A stretch of DNA of 64,000 nt from Xanthomonas fragariae (GCF_017603965.1 NZ_CP071955.1:620001-684000); one strand, 5' to 3'; numbered from the stretch's first letter, positions 1 to 9,094 are shown. A program made the numbers and translations. Notes: a model not told the origin generated them from the letters alone.

Positions 1-1079
1 GCTGGATTGATCATCGGCAAGTAGCTGATCACCTCGTCGATGAGCTGCTGGTTGGCCCATCTCCACTTGGGATGGGTCTTTGGCATGTAGTAAGGCGCAT
101 ACACGATGTGCTCCCCCGGACCCCTGCCGGGGTTGAGGTTGCTGTATTCGATCAGGCCAGGGATGTCGATACGCTCATCGCTGATGTTCATCCAAAAGTT
201 TTCGCTGACCGGGTGCGACAACTTCAGGATCACGCAAGCTACCGGGATGTTGTCGATGACGGCGATCTTGTCGGCATAGTCCTTGGGCAGGCAAGGGACC
301 AGCTTGGGGACGTACTGGATGGGTGCGGTAGAAATCACATTGGTATAAGCCTTGTGCGTTTCCGGCGTGAGGATGCCTGTTACCTTGCCGTCCTTGGACG
401 TGACTTCCTCAATCGGTTGGCTCAGTAGGATGTTGCCGCCAAGGCGACGGACCTCTGTCGCCATCCGGTCGAGCAGCACCGCTGACCCCCCCTCCAAGTA
501 ACCCATGCTTTCATTCAAAAGATTGCGCCGCGACAGCGCCACACGCTTGATGCGCGTGCCGATCCAGGATGCTGACAAGTCATTTTGATACTCGAAGAAC
601 TTCAGTGCGAAGGCCTTCTCCCACATTACCTTGTAGGCCTTGGGGCCGATCCAGCGGGTGATCCAGTCGCGCGCGTTCTCCTTGTCCAAGGCTGACCAGT
701 CCTTGATTCCCTTGGTATGCATCACGTGCAGCGCATAACGCACTTTGTCCACCAGCCCCAAATGCGGGAAGCCGAGCAACGCAAAGGGTGTGCCCCATTT
801 GTGCAGTCTGCCTTGGTAAAAATACCCCATCTTGGTGTCCGTCCAGTGCAGGCGGTCCGACAGCTGCATCTCATCGAGCAGCGAAAACAGCGGGTAGTCG
901 GTCTTGCAGATGAAGTGGTAATAACGCTCGATACGCAGGCCATCGAAATCGAAGTCGGCCGACATGCCGCCTATACGGTCGTCGCGTTCATACACATCGA
1001 CCTGGTGACCCTTCTTAAGCAGCTCCAGTGCTGCCATGAGGCCCATGGGGCCGCTTCCGATGATGGCGAATGTGCTCAT
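1..1079 (-). CDS. NAD(P)/FAD-dependent oxidoreductase of the LPS locus (partial, cut by window edge)
   Basis: About 359 codons are visible and the C-terminus lies beyond the window. The protein starts MSTFAIIGSGPMGLMAALEL, a Rossmann FAD-binding GxGxxG loop (residues 7-12), followed by an acidic end to the second strand (DVYERDDRIGG), as in the amine oxidase / protoporphyrinogen oxidase / UDP-galactopyranose mutase-like flavoprotein superfamily. A second region (about residues 205-330) has the usual substrate-domain look. It is the most upstream minus-strand gene of this cluster after the downstream neighbours are read in transcription order, and it lies 29 bp from the next gene. Its substrate cannot be read from the sequence; a sugar- or lipid-modifying redox step in surface glycan synthesis is inferred only from context. 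Confidence 0.8.
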   Translation of the reverse strand, partial: MSTFAIIGSGPMGLMAALELLKKGHQVDVYERDDRIGGMSADFDFDGLRIERYYHFICKTDYPLFSLLDEMQLSDRLHWTDTKMGYFYQGRLHKWGTPFALLGFPHLGLVDKVRYALHVMHTKGIKDWSALDKENARDWITRWIGPKAYKVMWEKAFALKFFEYQNDLSASWIGTRIKRVALSRRNLLNESMGYLEGGSAVLLDRMATEVRRLGGNILLSQPIEEVTSKDGKVTGILTPETHKAYTNVISTAPIQYVPKLVPCLPKDYADKIAVIDNIPVACVILKLSHPVSENFWMNISDERIDIPGLIEYSNLNPGRGPGEHIVYAPYYMPKTHPKWRWANQQLIDEVISYLPMINP

Positions 1080-1108
1080 TGATGTGGTTCCGTCTATATT
1101 CTGTCTGG

Positions 1109-2050
1109 TCAGCGCTGCAACACGATGTGGCTATAGCGCGGGTCGGTGTAGCTTTCACGAATGGCGTCTTCGAACGATGTCTGACGCACACCGAACACCG
1201 CTTCGGTGTCGATCCCCTTGAAGTCGTCTCCAGCGCTCAGTGCCTTGAGCTGGTCTGCTGTGAAAGGAGGCTTGCTGGTGAACAGTGAGTAGGTGCGTAG
1301 AAGGAATGCAAAGAAGCCGATTGGGACGTGCACGATGATGGTACGGAGATTCTTGACCCGCTTGATGGTGCGGATGATATCGACGTAGTCCACCCGGGTC
1401 TCGCCGACGATGTCGTAGGTGCCTTCCGGTTCGGTTTCGATGCACTTGGCGATGCAGCGACAGAAGTCACGCTCGTACAACGGCTGGCGCATGAAGCGGC
1501 CATCGCCGGGAATCGGGAACACGGCCGTGCGCTCCATAAAGCGAGACAGCCAGCCTAGATGCTTAGGATCGAACCAGCCGAACATCAGCGTCGGGCGCAG
1601 CACGCAATGATGCTGGCCACTGGTCACCACCATCTCTTCCTGGGCGCGCTTTGTGTTGGTGTAGTCATCGTTGGCAACCGAGTTCACCACCGATGAGCTG
1701 ATGTGCACCATATAAGGCACTGCGGCCGCCTTGCAGGCGGCCAATACGTGTGCCGTGGCCGTCTGGTTGTTGCGAACGAACTGATCGGTGCTCTTGCCTG
1801 TGATCTGTGCGTGTAGCTGGACTACCAGCCGCGCGTCCCGGAAGGCTTCGGCCCACTCGCCTGGCTCGGCAAGATCTGCATGGATAGTCTTAACGTCTGG
1901 ATGTAGGCTTTGCATAATGCCCAAGTTATGCGCATGCTTGTCGATGGCGACCAGCTGGGTATAACCCTGTTGCTTCAGCTCGACGATTAGGTTCTGCCCT
2001 ACTAGGCCTGCGGCGCCTGTCAGGATGATTTTGTCATTCTTCTGTGCCAT
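1109..2050 (-). CDS. NAD-dependent epimerase/dehydratase family protein (extended SDR)
   Basis: Extended short-chain dehydrogenase fold of 313 aa. An N-terminal GAAGLVGQNL (GxxGxxG NAD loop) follows the first strand, with a DK acidic end of strand 2, then SSSVV and the YTNTK (YxxxK) catalytic pair at about residues 122-139. The open frame runs 16 codons further upstream to 2098, but the SDR core starts directly after MAQKNDKIIL, so 2050 is preferred. Neither start has a strong Shine-Dalgarno sequence. It is followed 29 bp later by the FAD oxidoreductase. Family members epimerise or reduce nucleotide- or lipid-linked sugars; the substrate here is unknown. Confidence 0.8.
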   Translation of the reverse strand: MAQKNDKIILTGAAGLVGQNLIVELKQQGYTQLVAIDKHAHNLGIMQSLHPDVKTIHADLAEPGEWAEAFRDARLVVQLHAQITGKSTDQFVRNNQTATAHVLAACKAAAVPYMVHISSSVVNSVANDDYTNTKRAQEEMVVTSGQHHCVLRPTLMFGWFDPKHLGWLSRFMERTAVFPIPGDGRFMRQPLYERDFCRCIAKCIETEPEGTYDIVGETRVDYVDIIRTIKRVKNLRTIIVHVPIGFFAFLLRTYSLFTSKPPFTADQLKALSAGDDFKGIDTEAVFGVRQTSFEDAIRESYTDPRYSHIVLQR

Positions 2051-2296
2051 GGATGGACTCGGAAACGGATGGGATGAGATTCGCTCTGGCAATGTCATGG
2101 GTGGCGCTTCGGTATAGCTAAACGGGCCATGCTGGCGTCATGATGCGATCGAGTTGCCGACTGAGCAATCATTGCCGGCCGTAGTATTCATTGGTGGCAG
2201 CATGCATTGGCAATTTTTGCTTGTAGAGCATGCAGCTTTACAACGGGCGCCTGACATGGCATTCGACTCGTCGTTGATAGGTTTTTTGCAACAGTA

Positions 2297-4567
2297 TCAA
2301 TAGGTGTCCCGGATAGTCCTTGGGAAAGGATCATGTTGGCAGATCGATCGGCTATCACTGCGCTCCCTCGTAGAGATAAACGATGCGAATAGCAAGCCGC
2401 CGCAGAAAAATATGGTTCCCAATAGATAAAGCGCTTGCAGGTCAGGTAGGAAATGTCTGTCCAATATATAGATGAAAAGCGCGGCCGCGACGTTGGCGGC
2501 GCAGATCGGATAAAAAAGATAAGCGCTGCTGCGCCAGGCAGCAGCTAAGACTACAAGTTGCAGTAGCAACGTGCCTGCGTAAGCGCCTGTATGGATTGTC
2601 GTCGTCCCGCCTTCAAATAGCGCTGTGACCCAAATGAATATGGTAAGGGTGATTGTCGCTGCCATTTGCAGCATGTCTTTGAATGCGAGATCGGCATGTC
2701 TGCTGCGTCGGGAGCGCAAGTAAATAAGCGATAAGCAGGGCAGTAGCAATAATGGCGTAGAAAACCACATTGAATGGAATGTATAGAAGAAGTCATCATC
2801 GATGAAGCGCGACGCCATTGCTGGGTCTTGCTGCGCGATGGTCCGCATTAAGTCGTAGGGACTTGATAGCGCCCCCTTGAGGATCGCGGAAAAATTCTCC
2901 ATTCGGCCAGAAATCCATGTGGCAGGGGTCAGTTGAGAGTAGGCGCTGGCAATGGCATGCATCGCGGTTTCATCACTGACAGGGATTTTGCCGGCAAAAT
3001 GCCATTTGAGCAGGCGGTCTCCTGGTGGGTCAACGAGCCGTTGATATGCAATCCACGGAAGATAGAGGACGATTGCAATTGAGCCGGCCCGCACCAACAT
3101 GGCCACGCTCTGACGGCGGTAAAAAGCCAGGTGCACGAGGGAGGCGCCTACCAGGAAAAACAATGCGCCGCCATGGGCAAGCAGTGCCATCGCTGCTGCG
3201 ATGCCTGCTTGGCCCCATCGCCTGGGCATACGTTCGCCCGGGAAAAGCGCTAGATAGTAGATCAGGGAAAAGGCTGCCGCAAAAAGCTTGGGCCAGACGA
3301 AAAGCGTATTGATGAGCATCGACGCGGAAAGGCAGAGCACAAGCAACGCAATTGCCTGAGCCCTGGTGTTCACTAGACGAGCGAGCAGCGAAGCCAAGGG
3401 TAGCAACACCAATGCCTGTGCCCAAGTCGATATGCCTTGGTAAACCAGTGCACGCGTTTCGGGCAATACCTTGTACAGCATGAGATACAGCCCTACCTGG
3501 AGGGGAGGGCGGTCACTACTGAGCCAATCGCCTACCATCGGTACGTCGATTTTGCCGCGTGCCAGCATGTCGCCAAAGAACAACGGGAGCCAGGCATCTG
3601 TCGACAGGTGAGACCACCGGATGGCAGGGTCGCCATTGGGCTGCCCGTCCCAGTGGAACGGGAACAGACCGACCCAGAGCGTCAGAACTGCGAACATAAG
3701 CACAGGCAACAGTGCCTTTTGCATGCCGGCAAGCTCAGTTAGCAGCGTATGGCGTCGCCAACCGAGCAGCAGCGCAGCAGGGAAAGGCAAGATCAGAAAC
3801 AATGACGCCATCACACCACCCAACTGGGGCGATGCGACGTAGCCAATGAAGATCAGCAGCCAGGCGCAGCTGCCGGCAAGCAAGCCTTGGAGCAGCCGAT
3901 CGCGAGGGTGACCAACTCCAGCTCCAGAAAAGCACAAGCACACTGCGATCAGCCACGTGTTGCCCAACAGCACGGCCGCCAACATGGGCAGCAAACCGTT
4001 TGCAAAGGCCTTGGCAGGGCTAACTTTTGAAGCGCCAATTCCCGCCCAGCCAAAATGGTCGACGGATCGATCTTCAATACGGATCCGAAATCCGGCCTGC
4101 GAAACACGGGGCGGGATCTCTAGCATTACGCGTTGCCAGCGCTCTCGTGGCTGGGAAGGAAACAGCGGGAACGTTGCCTTGCCTGCATTGGCAACCGCAC
4201 TGATGGTCACGCCCGGGGTATTTGGGTAGCCGGTCAGCATGACTTCGACGTTTCGCGTGCCTGGCGGATAGGTCTGGGATTCAATCGTGCCGGTCCAGCC
4301 GTCACCGCCCTCGCAATATGTAATGCGGCCATCAACCGTTGGGTCAGGCGGCAGGAAAGGAGAGCTTGTTGGAGCACACCCGCCGTTGGTGTCCAAAACC
4401 GGGTCTTTATAGGCACTGCATCCGTTCACGAACAACAGACAAGCGAGCAGCAGGCCCTTCAGGACGTAGAGGGGTAGGTTCCCGATAGTGCGGGGGGAGA
4501 CAACGCCGTGATCAATAAGGCCAGTAGCATTGGTGCTGAAGACCGCAATAGCGTGTTTGTCGCTCAT
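2297..4567 (-). CDS. Polytopic GT-C-type glycosyltransferase candidate with N-terminal periplasmic domain
   Basis: 756 aa. A first hydrophobic segment (about residues 30-50, ending in NGCSAY) is followed by a ~140-residue soluble, beta-rich region with paired cysteines (GGCAP, TYCEGGDGW) that should face the periplasm. About a dozen hydrophobic helices then follow from residue ~190. After an early helix comes an acidic loop (FHWDGQPNGDPAIRW) and then SSDRPPLQVGLYLML. This resembles the acidic loop and the D-x-PPL segment of GT39/ArnT-like enzymes, which use polyprenyl-phosphate sugars as donors. The ATG is one base after the TGA of the upstream SDR (4569), so translation is probably coupled. 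Because the three genes before it look like a polyprenyl-phospho-arabinose pathway, this is the best candidate for the transferase that uses that donor. That is inference, not homology I can prove. Confidence 0.65.
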   Translation of the reverse strand: MSDKHAIAVFSTNATGLIDHGVVSPRTIGNLPLYVLKGLLLACLLFVNGCSAYKDPVLDTNGGCAPTSSPFLPPDPTVDGRITYCEGGDGWTGTIESQTYPPGTRNVEVMLTGYPNTPGVTISAVANAGKATFPLFPSQPRERWQRVMLEIPPRVSQAGFRIRIEDRSVDHFGWAGIGASKVSPAKAFANGLLPMLAAVLLGNTWLIAVCLCFSGAGVGHPRDRLLQGLLAGSCAWLLIFIGYVASPQLGGVMASLFLILPFPAALLLGWRRHTLLTELAGMQKALLPVLMFAVLTLWVGLFPFHWDGQPNGDPAIRWSHLSTDAWLPLFFGDMLARGKIDVPMVGDWLSSDRPPLQVGLYLMLYKVLPETRALVYQGISTWAQALVLLPLASLLARLVNTRAQAIALLVLCLSASMLINTLFVWPKLFAAAFSLIYYLALFPGERMPRRWGQAGIAAAMALLAHGGALFFLVGASLVHLAFYRRQSVAMLVRAGSIAIVLYLPWIAYQRLVDPPGDRLLKWHFAGKIPVSDETAMHAIASAYSQLTPATWISGRMENFSAILKGALSSPYDLMRTIAQQDPAMASRFIDDDFFYTFHSMWFSTPLLLLPCLSLIYLRSRRSRHADLAFKDMLQMAATITLTIFIWVTALFEGGTTTIHTGAYAGTLLLQLVVLAAAWRSSAYLFYPICAANVAAALFIYILDRHFLPDLQALYLLGTIFFCGGLLFASFISTRERSDSRSICQHDPFPRTIRDTY

Positions 4568-4568
4568 G

Positions 4569-5297
4569 TCAGAGCTTGATCCTGCGGAAAACGAATTCTG
4601 GTATGTTTTTGATCACCAGCATGATGGCCCACCAAAAAGCCGGCAGATAGGCCACAGCGCGACGCTTGTCCACTGCACCGATGATCCCCCTGGCGATCTG
4701 GTCCGGCTTTGCCCACAGTGCGCCCTTTTTGAACGCTGCGGTCATGGGTGTGTCGACGAAGCCCGGCTTGATCGTGAGCACGTTGATGCCTTCCGCGTGC
4801 AAACGCTGGCCGAGTCCGCTCAGGTACGCAGTCACAGCCGCTTTGGCGCTGCCGTAGAGATAGTTGCTGGCACGGCCGCGGTCGCCTGCCACCGAAGAAA
4901 TGACTGCAAGCGTGGCGCCCGAGGCCAGCCGTGGCACGATCGCTGCGCACAACGCGATGGTAGAAGTACCGTTGGTTGCGAATTCACGAAGCGACAGTTC
5001 GACCGATGCGTTGCACGCAGCCTGATCCGGCAGCGTGCCATGTGCAATCAATACGATATCGACGCCGCCCAATGCAGCCCAGGCAGCATCCAGGATGTCG
5101 CCATGACGTGCATTGTCGTTGACATCCAGTACGCCGATGCTGCTCTTGGCGCCACGCGTCGTAAGGTCCGCGGCAATTGTTTCCAGGCGGCCTGCCTGTC
5201 GGCCGAGCAGATGGATGGCGGCCCCGCGTGCGGCGTAGCGGCGGGCGGTTGCTTCGGCGATGGCCGAGGTGGCACCGATGATAAGAACGCGTTGCAT
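4569..5297 (-). CDS. SDR-family oxidoreductase, DprE2-like (decaprenylphosphoryl-2-keto-ribose reductase type)
   Basis: Classical SDR of 242 aa. The NAD(P) loop is VLIIGATSAIAEATARRYA (residues 4-22), the catalytic serine lies in VISSVAGDRGR, and the active-site pair is NYLYGSAKAAV (YxxxK). The length matches mycobacterial DprE2 (about 254 aa). It sits 2 bp downstream of the DprE1-like oxidase and 1 bp upstream of the membrane transferase, a tightly coupled operon. In the DprE1/DprE2 pair, DprE1 oxidises the 2'-OH of polyprenyl-phosphoryl-ribose and DprE2 reduces the ketone to the arabino epimer. The assignment rests on the combination with its neighbours; the SDR alone would be generic. Confidence 0.75.
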   Translation of the reverse strand: MQRVLIIGATSAIAEATARRYAARGAAIHLLGRQAGRLETIAADLTTRGAKSSIGVLDVNDNARHGDILDAAWAALGGVDIVLIAHGTLPDQAACNASVELSLREFATNGTSTIALCAAIVPRLASGATLAVISSVAGDRGRASNYLYGSAKAAVTAYLSGLGQRLHAEGINVLTIKPGFVDTPMTAAFKKGALWAKPDQIARGIIGAVDKRRAVAYLPAFWWAIMLVIKNIPEFVFRRIKL

Positions 5298-5299
5298 GT

Positions 5300-6601
5300 C
5301 TACTCCGTGACCCGGCGCCAGAAGCCGGAAGAAAAGCGTGGATCGAGATAGCTGCTGAATTCGCGCCAGCGACCGTAGGCGCGCTGGAACGAATGCGCGG
5401 CCATACGTGCATCCTTGGCAGGGTACAGAGCGCCGCCTGCTTCGTCGACGATGCGGTCGAGTCGCTCAAGCAGGCGGAACACGTCAGGGCCGCTATTGGG
5501 AAAATCCAGTGCCAGCGTCGTACCAGGCCTGGGAAACGACAGCATGCCAAGAGACGATGTATTACCGAACTCTTTCAGCACCGCCAAAAACGAGCCGCTC
5601 CCGCTGCGCGCAATCTCTGCAAGTAACGCGTCGACGCCATCGCGCGAGGCGGTCGGTGGCAACACGCATTGATACTGTAAAAACCCGGCGGGTCCATACA
5701 TGCGGTTCCAGTTGCGGATGCCATCCAACGGATAGAAGAACGGCAACAGATGACTGACGAAGCGTTTGCGCGGTGCGGGCTGACGCCAGTAATAAAGCGC
5801 ATTGAAAGGTCGCAGGGATAATTTGTTCACCAACGACATCGGTGGCGTAATCGGCATGGGCAGACTGGCGCCTGGCGATTTCGGTCGCTCCTGGGCAAGC
5901 CCGGTGCAGTGATCGGCACGGGTGAAGTGCCCGCGTCCGCGTGCCTTGCCGCTTGCCAGACAATCGATCCAGGCCACGCTGTACTCGTGGCTGTCGGCCG
6001 ATGCCGCCGACAACTCAAAGAACTCGTCGAGCGAGCCGAAGCGGATGTTCTCTGCTTCCAGCGTGGGACTGCCGACACGGCGTAACTGAATTTCCGCCCA
6101 GGTGATCAGGCCGGTCAATCCCAGCCCTCCCACCGTGGCTGCGAACCAGCGGTCGGCGTCATCAGGGGTGCATAGCCGCCGCTGGCCGTCGCTGCGCAGC
6201 AGCTCGAATGCGCGCACATGGTGGCCAAAATTGCCGGTGCGATGGTGGTTCTTGCCATGCACGTCGTTGGCGATCGCGCCGGCGACCGTGACGTAACGAG
6301 TGCCGGGCGTCACGGGCAGAAACCAGCCTTGCGGCAACACCAGCTCGATGATTTCGGCAAGGGTGACCCCCGTCTCACAGCGCAGGACGCCAGTGCCTGG
6401 ATCAAAGGCGATGAATCGATCAAGCCCGCGTGCGCACAGCAGCGCCCCATCCGGATTCAGGCAGCTGTCGCCATAACTGCGCCCATTGCCGCGGGGCAGC
6501 GCAAGGTCATCGAATGTTGGCAACGGCGCAGCGCGATCATTGACCGGTATCAGTATCTGATGTGCTTTGGGATAGCGTCCCCACGATTGCCCCGCTGCCA
6601 T
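5300..6601 (-). CDS. FAD-binding oxidase, DprE1-like (decaprenylphosphoryl-ribose 2'-oxidase type)
   Basis: 433 aa of the VAO/FAD_binding_4 family. Two FAD-binding signatures match what I recall of mycobacterial DprE1: PRGNGRSYGDSCLN (about residues 38-51) and TPGTRYVTVAGAIANDVHGK (about 98-117). The C-terminal region carries LYPAKDARM, containing the lysine equivalent to the catalytic K418. The position of the DprE1 active-site cysteine targeted by benzothiazinones (C387, in ICVDFP) is alanine here (LALDFP). The frame is open to 6631, but an ATG at 6601 overlaps the TGA of the preceding gene (TGATG), so 6601 is preferred. Predicted role: oxidation of polyprenyl-phospho-ribose at C2', with the adjacent SDR completing epimerisation. 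Confidence 0.78.
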   Translation of the reverse strand: MAAGQSWGRYPKAHQILIPVNDRAAPLPTFDDLALPRGNGRSYGDSCLNPDGALLCARGLDRFIAFDPGTGVLRCETGVTLAEIIELVLPQGWFLPVTPGTRYVTVAGAIANDVHGKNHHRTGNFGHHVRAFELLRSDGQRRLCTPDDADRWFAATVGGLGLTGLITWAEIQLRRVGSPTLEAENIRFGSLDEFFELSAASADSHEYSVAWIDCLASGKARGRGHFTRADHCTGLAQERPKSPGASLPMPITPPMSLVNKLSLRPFNALYYWRQPAPRKRFVSHLLPFFYPLDGIRNWNRMYGPAGFLQYQCVLPPTASRDGVDALLAEIARSGSGSFLAVLKEFGNTSSLGMLSFPRPGTTLALDFPNSGPDVFRLLERLDRIVDEAGGALYPAKDARMAAHSFQRAYGRWREFSSYLDPRFSSGFWRRVTE

Positions 6602-8046
6602 CAGATGGCGCTCAGGGCGAACAACCCGCAAAGCACCACAACGATCTGACTCACTGGGTCTGTGGCGGCAAACACGATCGGGTCGTCATGCATTTCTCCG
6701 CGATGCGCAACGATCCATACCCGGCTCACCCAGTACAACAGCACCGGGCAGACCAGCCACAGCACCTTGGGATGCCGGTACAACTCCACGCTCTCGGGGC
6801 TGTTGATATACAGGGCCATCACCATCACCGCGATGTAGCCAGCTGCCGCGCCCATCGACTGCAGCAGCGAAAGGTCTTCTACCGAATAAGCGCGCCCACT
6901 GGCCTTGGTCTTGCCGCTGCTCAACACGGCATGCAGTTCGGTGTAACGCTTGAGCAGTGCCAGCGACAGGAACATGAACATCGAAAATGCCAGCAGCCAG
7001 AACGATAGTTCGACGCCGATCGCCATGGCGCCGCCGATGATGCGCACGGTATACAGCGCTGCAAGAAGCACCACATCGATCATGACAATACGCTTCAAGC
7101 GTAACGAATACGCCAAGGTCATGACGTAATAAGCCAGCAGGACCAGCGTGAACTCAACGCTGCAGGCCAACGAAAGCAGAAGTCCGGCGACGGTCAGCGC
7201 GGGAGCGACCAATAGACCTTGCAACAAGGGAAGTCGACCAGCGGCGAAAGGCCGCTCGCGCTTGCGCGGATGCTGGCGGTCCGGCGTCAGGTCGAGTAAA
7301 TCATTAAGGACATACACGCCAGAAGCGCACAGCCCGAATGCGATCAATGCGATCGTGGATTGCACGACCCATTCCAGATCGAGGAAGCGGTGCGCTGTGA
7401 GCAGCGGGACGAACACCAGCAGATTCTTCAGCCACTGATGCAACCGCAGGGCCTTGAGCCACGCGCGGGCACGTGACGGTGCAGGCCAGTGCGCGTGAAC
7501 GGTCGTGCGTTGTGCAGCTCCCCTGGCAAGTAAGGTTCCGTTGTTGACGACCCAGGCGCCGCCCGCCTTTTCCCACACATGCAGATCCACGCTGCCGTTG
7601 CCGGCGTAATCGAAGTTGCCCTGTCCAAAGATTTCGACTAGCACATCTGCCTTGTTACGGCCTGAGAGATTGCGTTTGCCGTCACTGGCTATGACCTGTT
7701 CGAACAGGCCCAGATGGTCGGCAATGGGCTGCACCAGCAACGCATCGGATGCGGTGCACAGTACCCGCGGGCGTTGTGTTGTGGTACGCAGCAGCTCCAG
7801 TACCTGGTGGTTGTATGGCAGGGTTTCGGCAGGCAAGGACACGCGCGAAGCCAGCTCGCGCTTCAGCGCAGCCTTGCCGCGCAACAACCACAGCGGTAGC
7901 AAAAATACGTACAGCGGGTTGCGTGCCAGCAAGGCAAGCACCGACTCGTAGAGGATGTCCGAATTCAGAAGCGTGCCATCCAGATCCACGCACAAGGCGC
8001 GTCCCGAAACAACTGGACCAGTGGAACTGTTGGTAGGGGCGGGCAT
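6601..8046 (-). CDS. HAD phosphatase - UbiA prenyltransferase fusion (polyprenyl-phosphate phosphoribosyltransferase type)
   Basis: 481 aa in two parts. Residues ~15-200 are a HAD hydrolase: CVDLDGTLLNSD (DxDGT nucleophile motif), the CTASD motif II region, and YAGNGSVDLHVW as a motif IV variant. Residues ~205-481 form a polytopic UbiA domain with NDLLDLTPDRQHPRKRERP, the NDxxDxxxD prenyl-diphosphate motif, closely resembling mycobacterial Rv3806c. Rv3806c transfers 5-phosphoribose from PRPP to polyprenyl phosphate, and a phosphatase then removes the 5-phosphate. A single fused chain could do both steps. The open frame extends to 8199, but AGGTCG lies about 5 bases before ATG 8046 and the conserved HAD starts just after it. 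Its stop overlaps the start of the DprE1-like gene. Confidence 0.8.
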   Translation of the reverse strand: MPAPTNSSTGPVVSGRALCVDLDGTLLNSDILYESVLALLARNPLYVFLLPLWLLRGKAALKRELASRVSLPAETLPYNHQVLELLRTTTQRPRVLCTASDALLVQPIADHLGLFEQVIASDGKRNLSGRNKADVLVEIFGQGNFDYAGNGSVDLHVWEKAGGAWVVNNGTLLARGAAQRTTVHAHWPAPSRARAWLKALRLHQWLKNLLVFVPLLTAHRFLDLEWVVQSTIALIAFGLCASGVYVLNDLLDLTPDRQHPRKRERPFAAGRLPLLQGLLVAPALTVAGLLLSLACSVEFTLVLLAYYVMTLAYSLRLKRIVMIDVVLLAALYTVRIIGGAMAIGVELSFWLLAFSMFMFLSLALLKRYTELHAVLSSGKTKASGRAYSVEDLSLLQSMGAAAGYIAVMVMALYINSPESVELYRHPKVLWLVCPVLLYWVSRVWIVAHRGEMHDDPIVFAATDPVSQIVVVLCGLFALSAI

Positions 8047-8092
8047 CGACGACCTAGCGATCCATGGCAAGGCGGCAATTATACCTAGTCGA

Positions 8093-9079
8093 TCAACCTG
8101 CTCTCTTGCGAGAGGCAAATTCCGCAATCGGCATTGCCAATGCACCGACCAGAATCGCGTACCAGAGCGTGACCAAGCGCGCCGCGACAGCCACCGCAAT
8201 TGCGTCTGCAGTGGAGATCCCGAGCCGGTTGAGCATCAAGACGATAGCCAGTTCGGTGGTGCCGACGCCGCCGGGAACGAAAGACAGAGCGCCGATCAGC
8301 ATCGCCAGCGGATAGATGCCGAACGCGACAACAGGATCCAGAGGTAAGCCCATCCCGACGCACAATCCCACGAAGACAGCCGATGTCAGTCCCCAGGCAA
8401 TCGATCCGGCGAGCATGCTTTGCCCGAATGCCTGCAGGTCCAGGCAGCTACGCAGTTCCAGCACTGCGGCAAGGCCCAAGCGCATCAGGCGTTGCAGCCA
8501 ACGGCCCGGCAGGCGTTCAGTCAAACGCTTCAACTGGCCAAGCAACTGAGGCCACGCCGCTGCGCCGAACAACACACAGACAAATCCTAAAACCACCGCA
8601 ACCAGTGTGCCCAGCGTTGGAAACACTGCTGCGGCCAATAACGAAAGAGCGAGGATGACCAGCAAGTCGGAAGCACGCTCGAACACGAACACGCCCAACG
8701 TGCGCTCAGCAGGTACACCCATGCGCGCGAAATAGCGAATCCGCATCAGTTCGCCTGCCTTGCCAGGCGTGGCGGTCAGCGCGAAGCCCGCCAGATAGCC
8801 GGCCAAGCCAGGCAACACCGGTACCCGATGCCCCTTGCGGCGCAGCAGCCACTGCCAGCGCCAGTAGCGAAACAGATAGGTGATGGAGACAGGCACGATT
8901 GCGAGCGACATCAACTGCCAGACCTCGCTCAGGCGCGAAAATGTGCCGTTTCCGTGATCCACCCACACCAGTGTGGCGACGTACCCGGCACATAACACGA
9001 GGACGAAAACGGCCAGATAATCCAGACGGTGCCGCAGCGTTGCGGCACCGTTGATGTTGGGGGGCGAGAATAACGCCAT
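8093..9079 (-). CDS. Lysylphosphatidylglycerol synthase TM-region / UPF0104-type membrane protein
   Basis: 328 aa with about eight hydrophobic helices and short loops. Typical segments are FALTATPGKAGELMRI near the second or third helix and LSFVPGGVGTTELAIV near the C-terminus, both characteristic of the LPG_synthase_TM (AglD/UPF0104) family. Members act as integral membrane partners or flippase-like proteins in lipid and polyprenyl-sugar pathways. It starts the run of minus-strand genes leading to the HAD-UbiA protein (46 bp gap) and follows etfA after 15 bp. A role in moving or handling the polyprenyl-linked sugar is inferred from position only. Confidence 0.7.
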   Translation of the reverse strand: MALFSPPNINGAATLRHRLDYLAVFVLVLCAGYVATLVWVDHGNGTFSRLSEVWQLMSLAIVPVSITYLFRYWRWQWLLRRKGHRVPVLPGLAGYLAGFALTATPGKAGELMRIRYFARMGVPAERTLGVFVFERASDLLVILALSLLAAAVFPTLGTLVAVVLGFVCVLFGAAAWPQLLGQLKRLTERLPGRWLQRLMRLGLAAVLELRSCLDLQAFGQSMLAGSIAWGLTSAVFVGLCVGMGLPLDPVVAFGIYPLAMLIGALSFVPGGVGTTELAIVLMLNRLGISTADAIAVAVAARLVTLWYAILVGALAMPIAEFASRKRAG

Positions 9080-9094
9080 TGCAGCCGATGGGCC

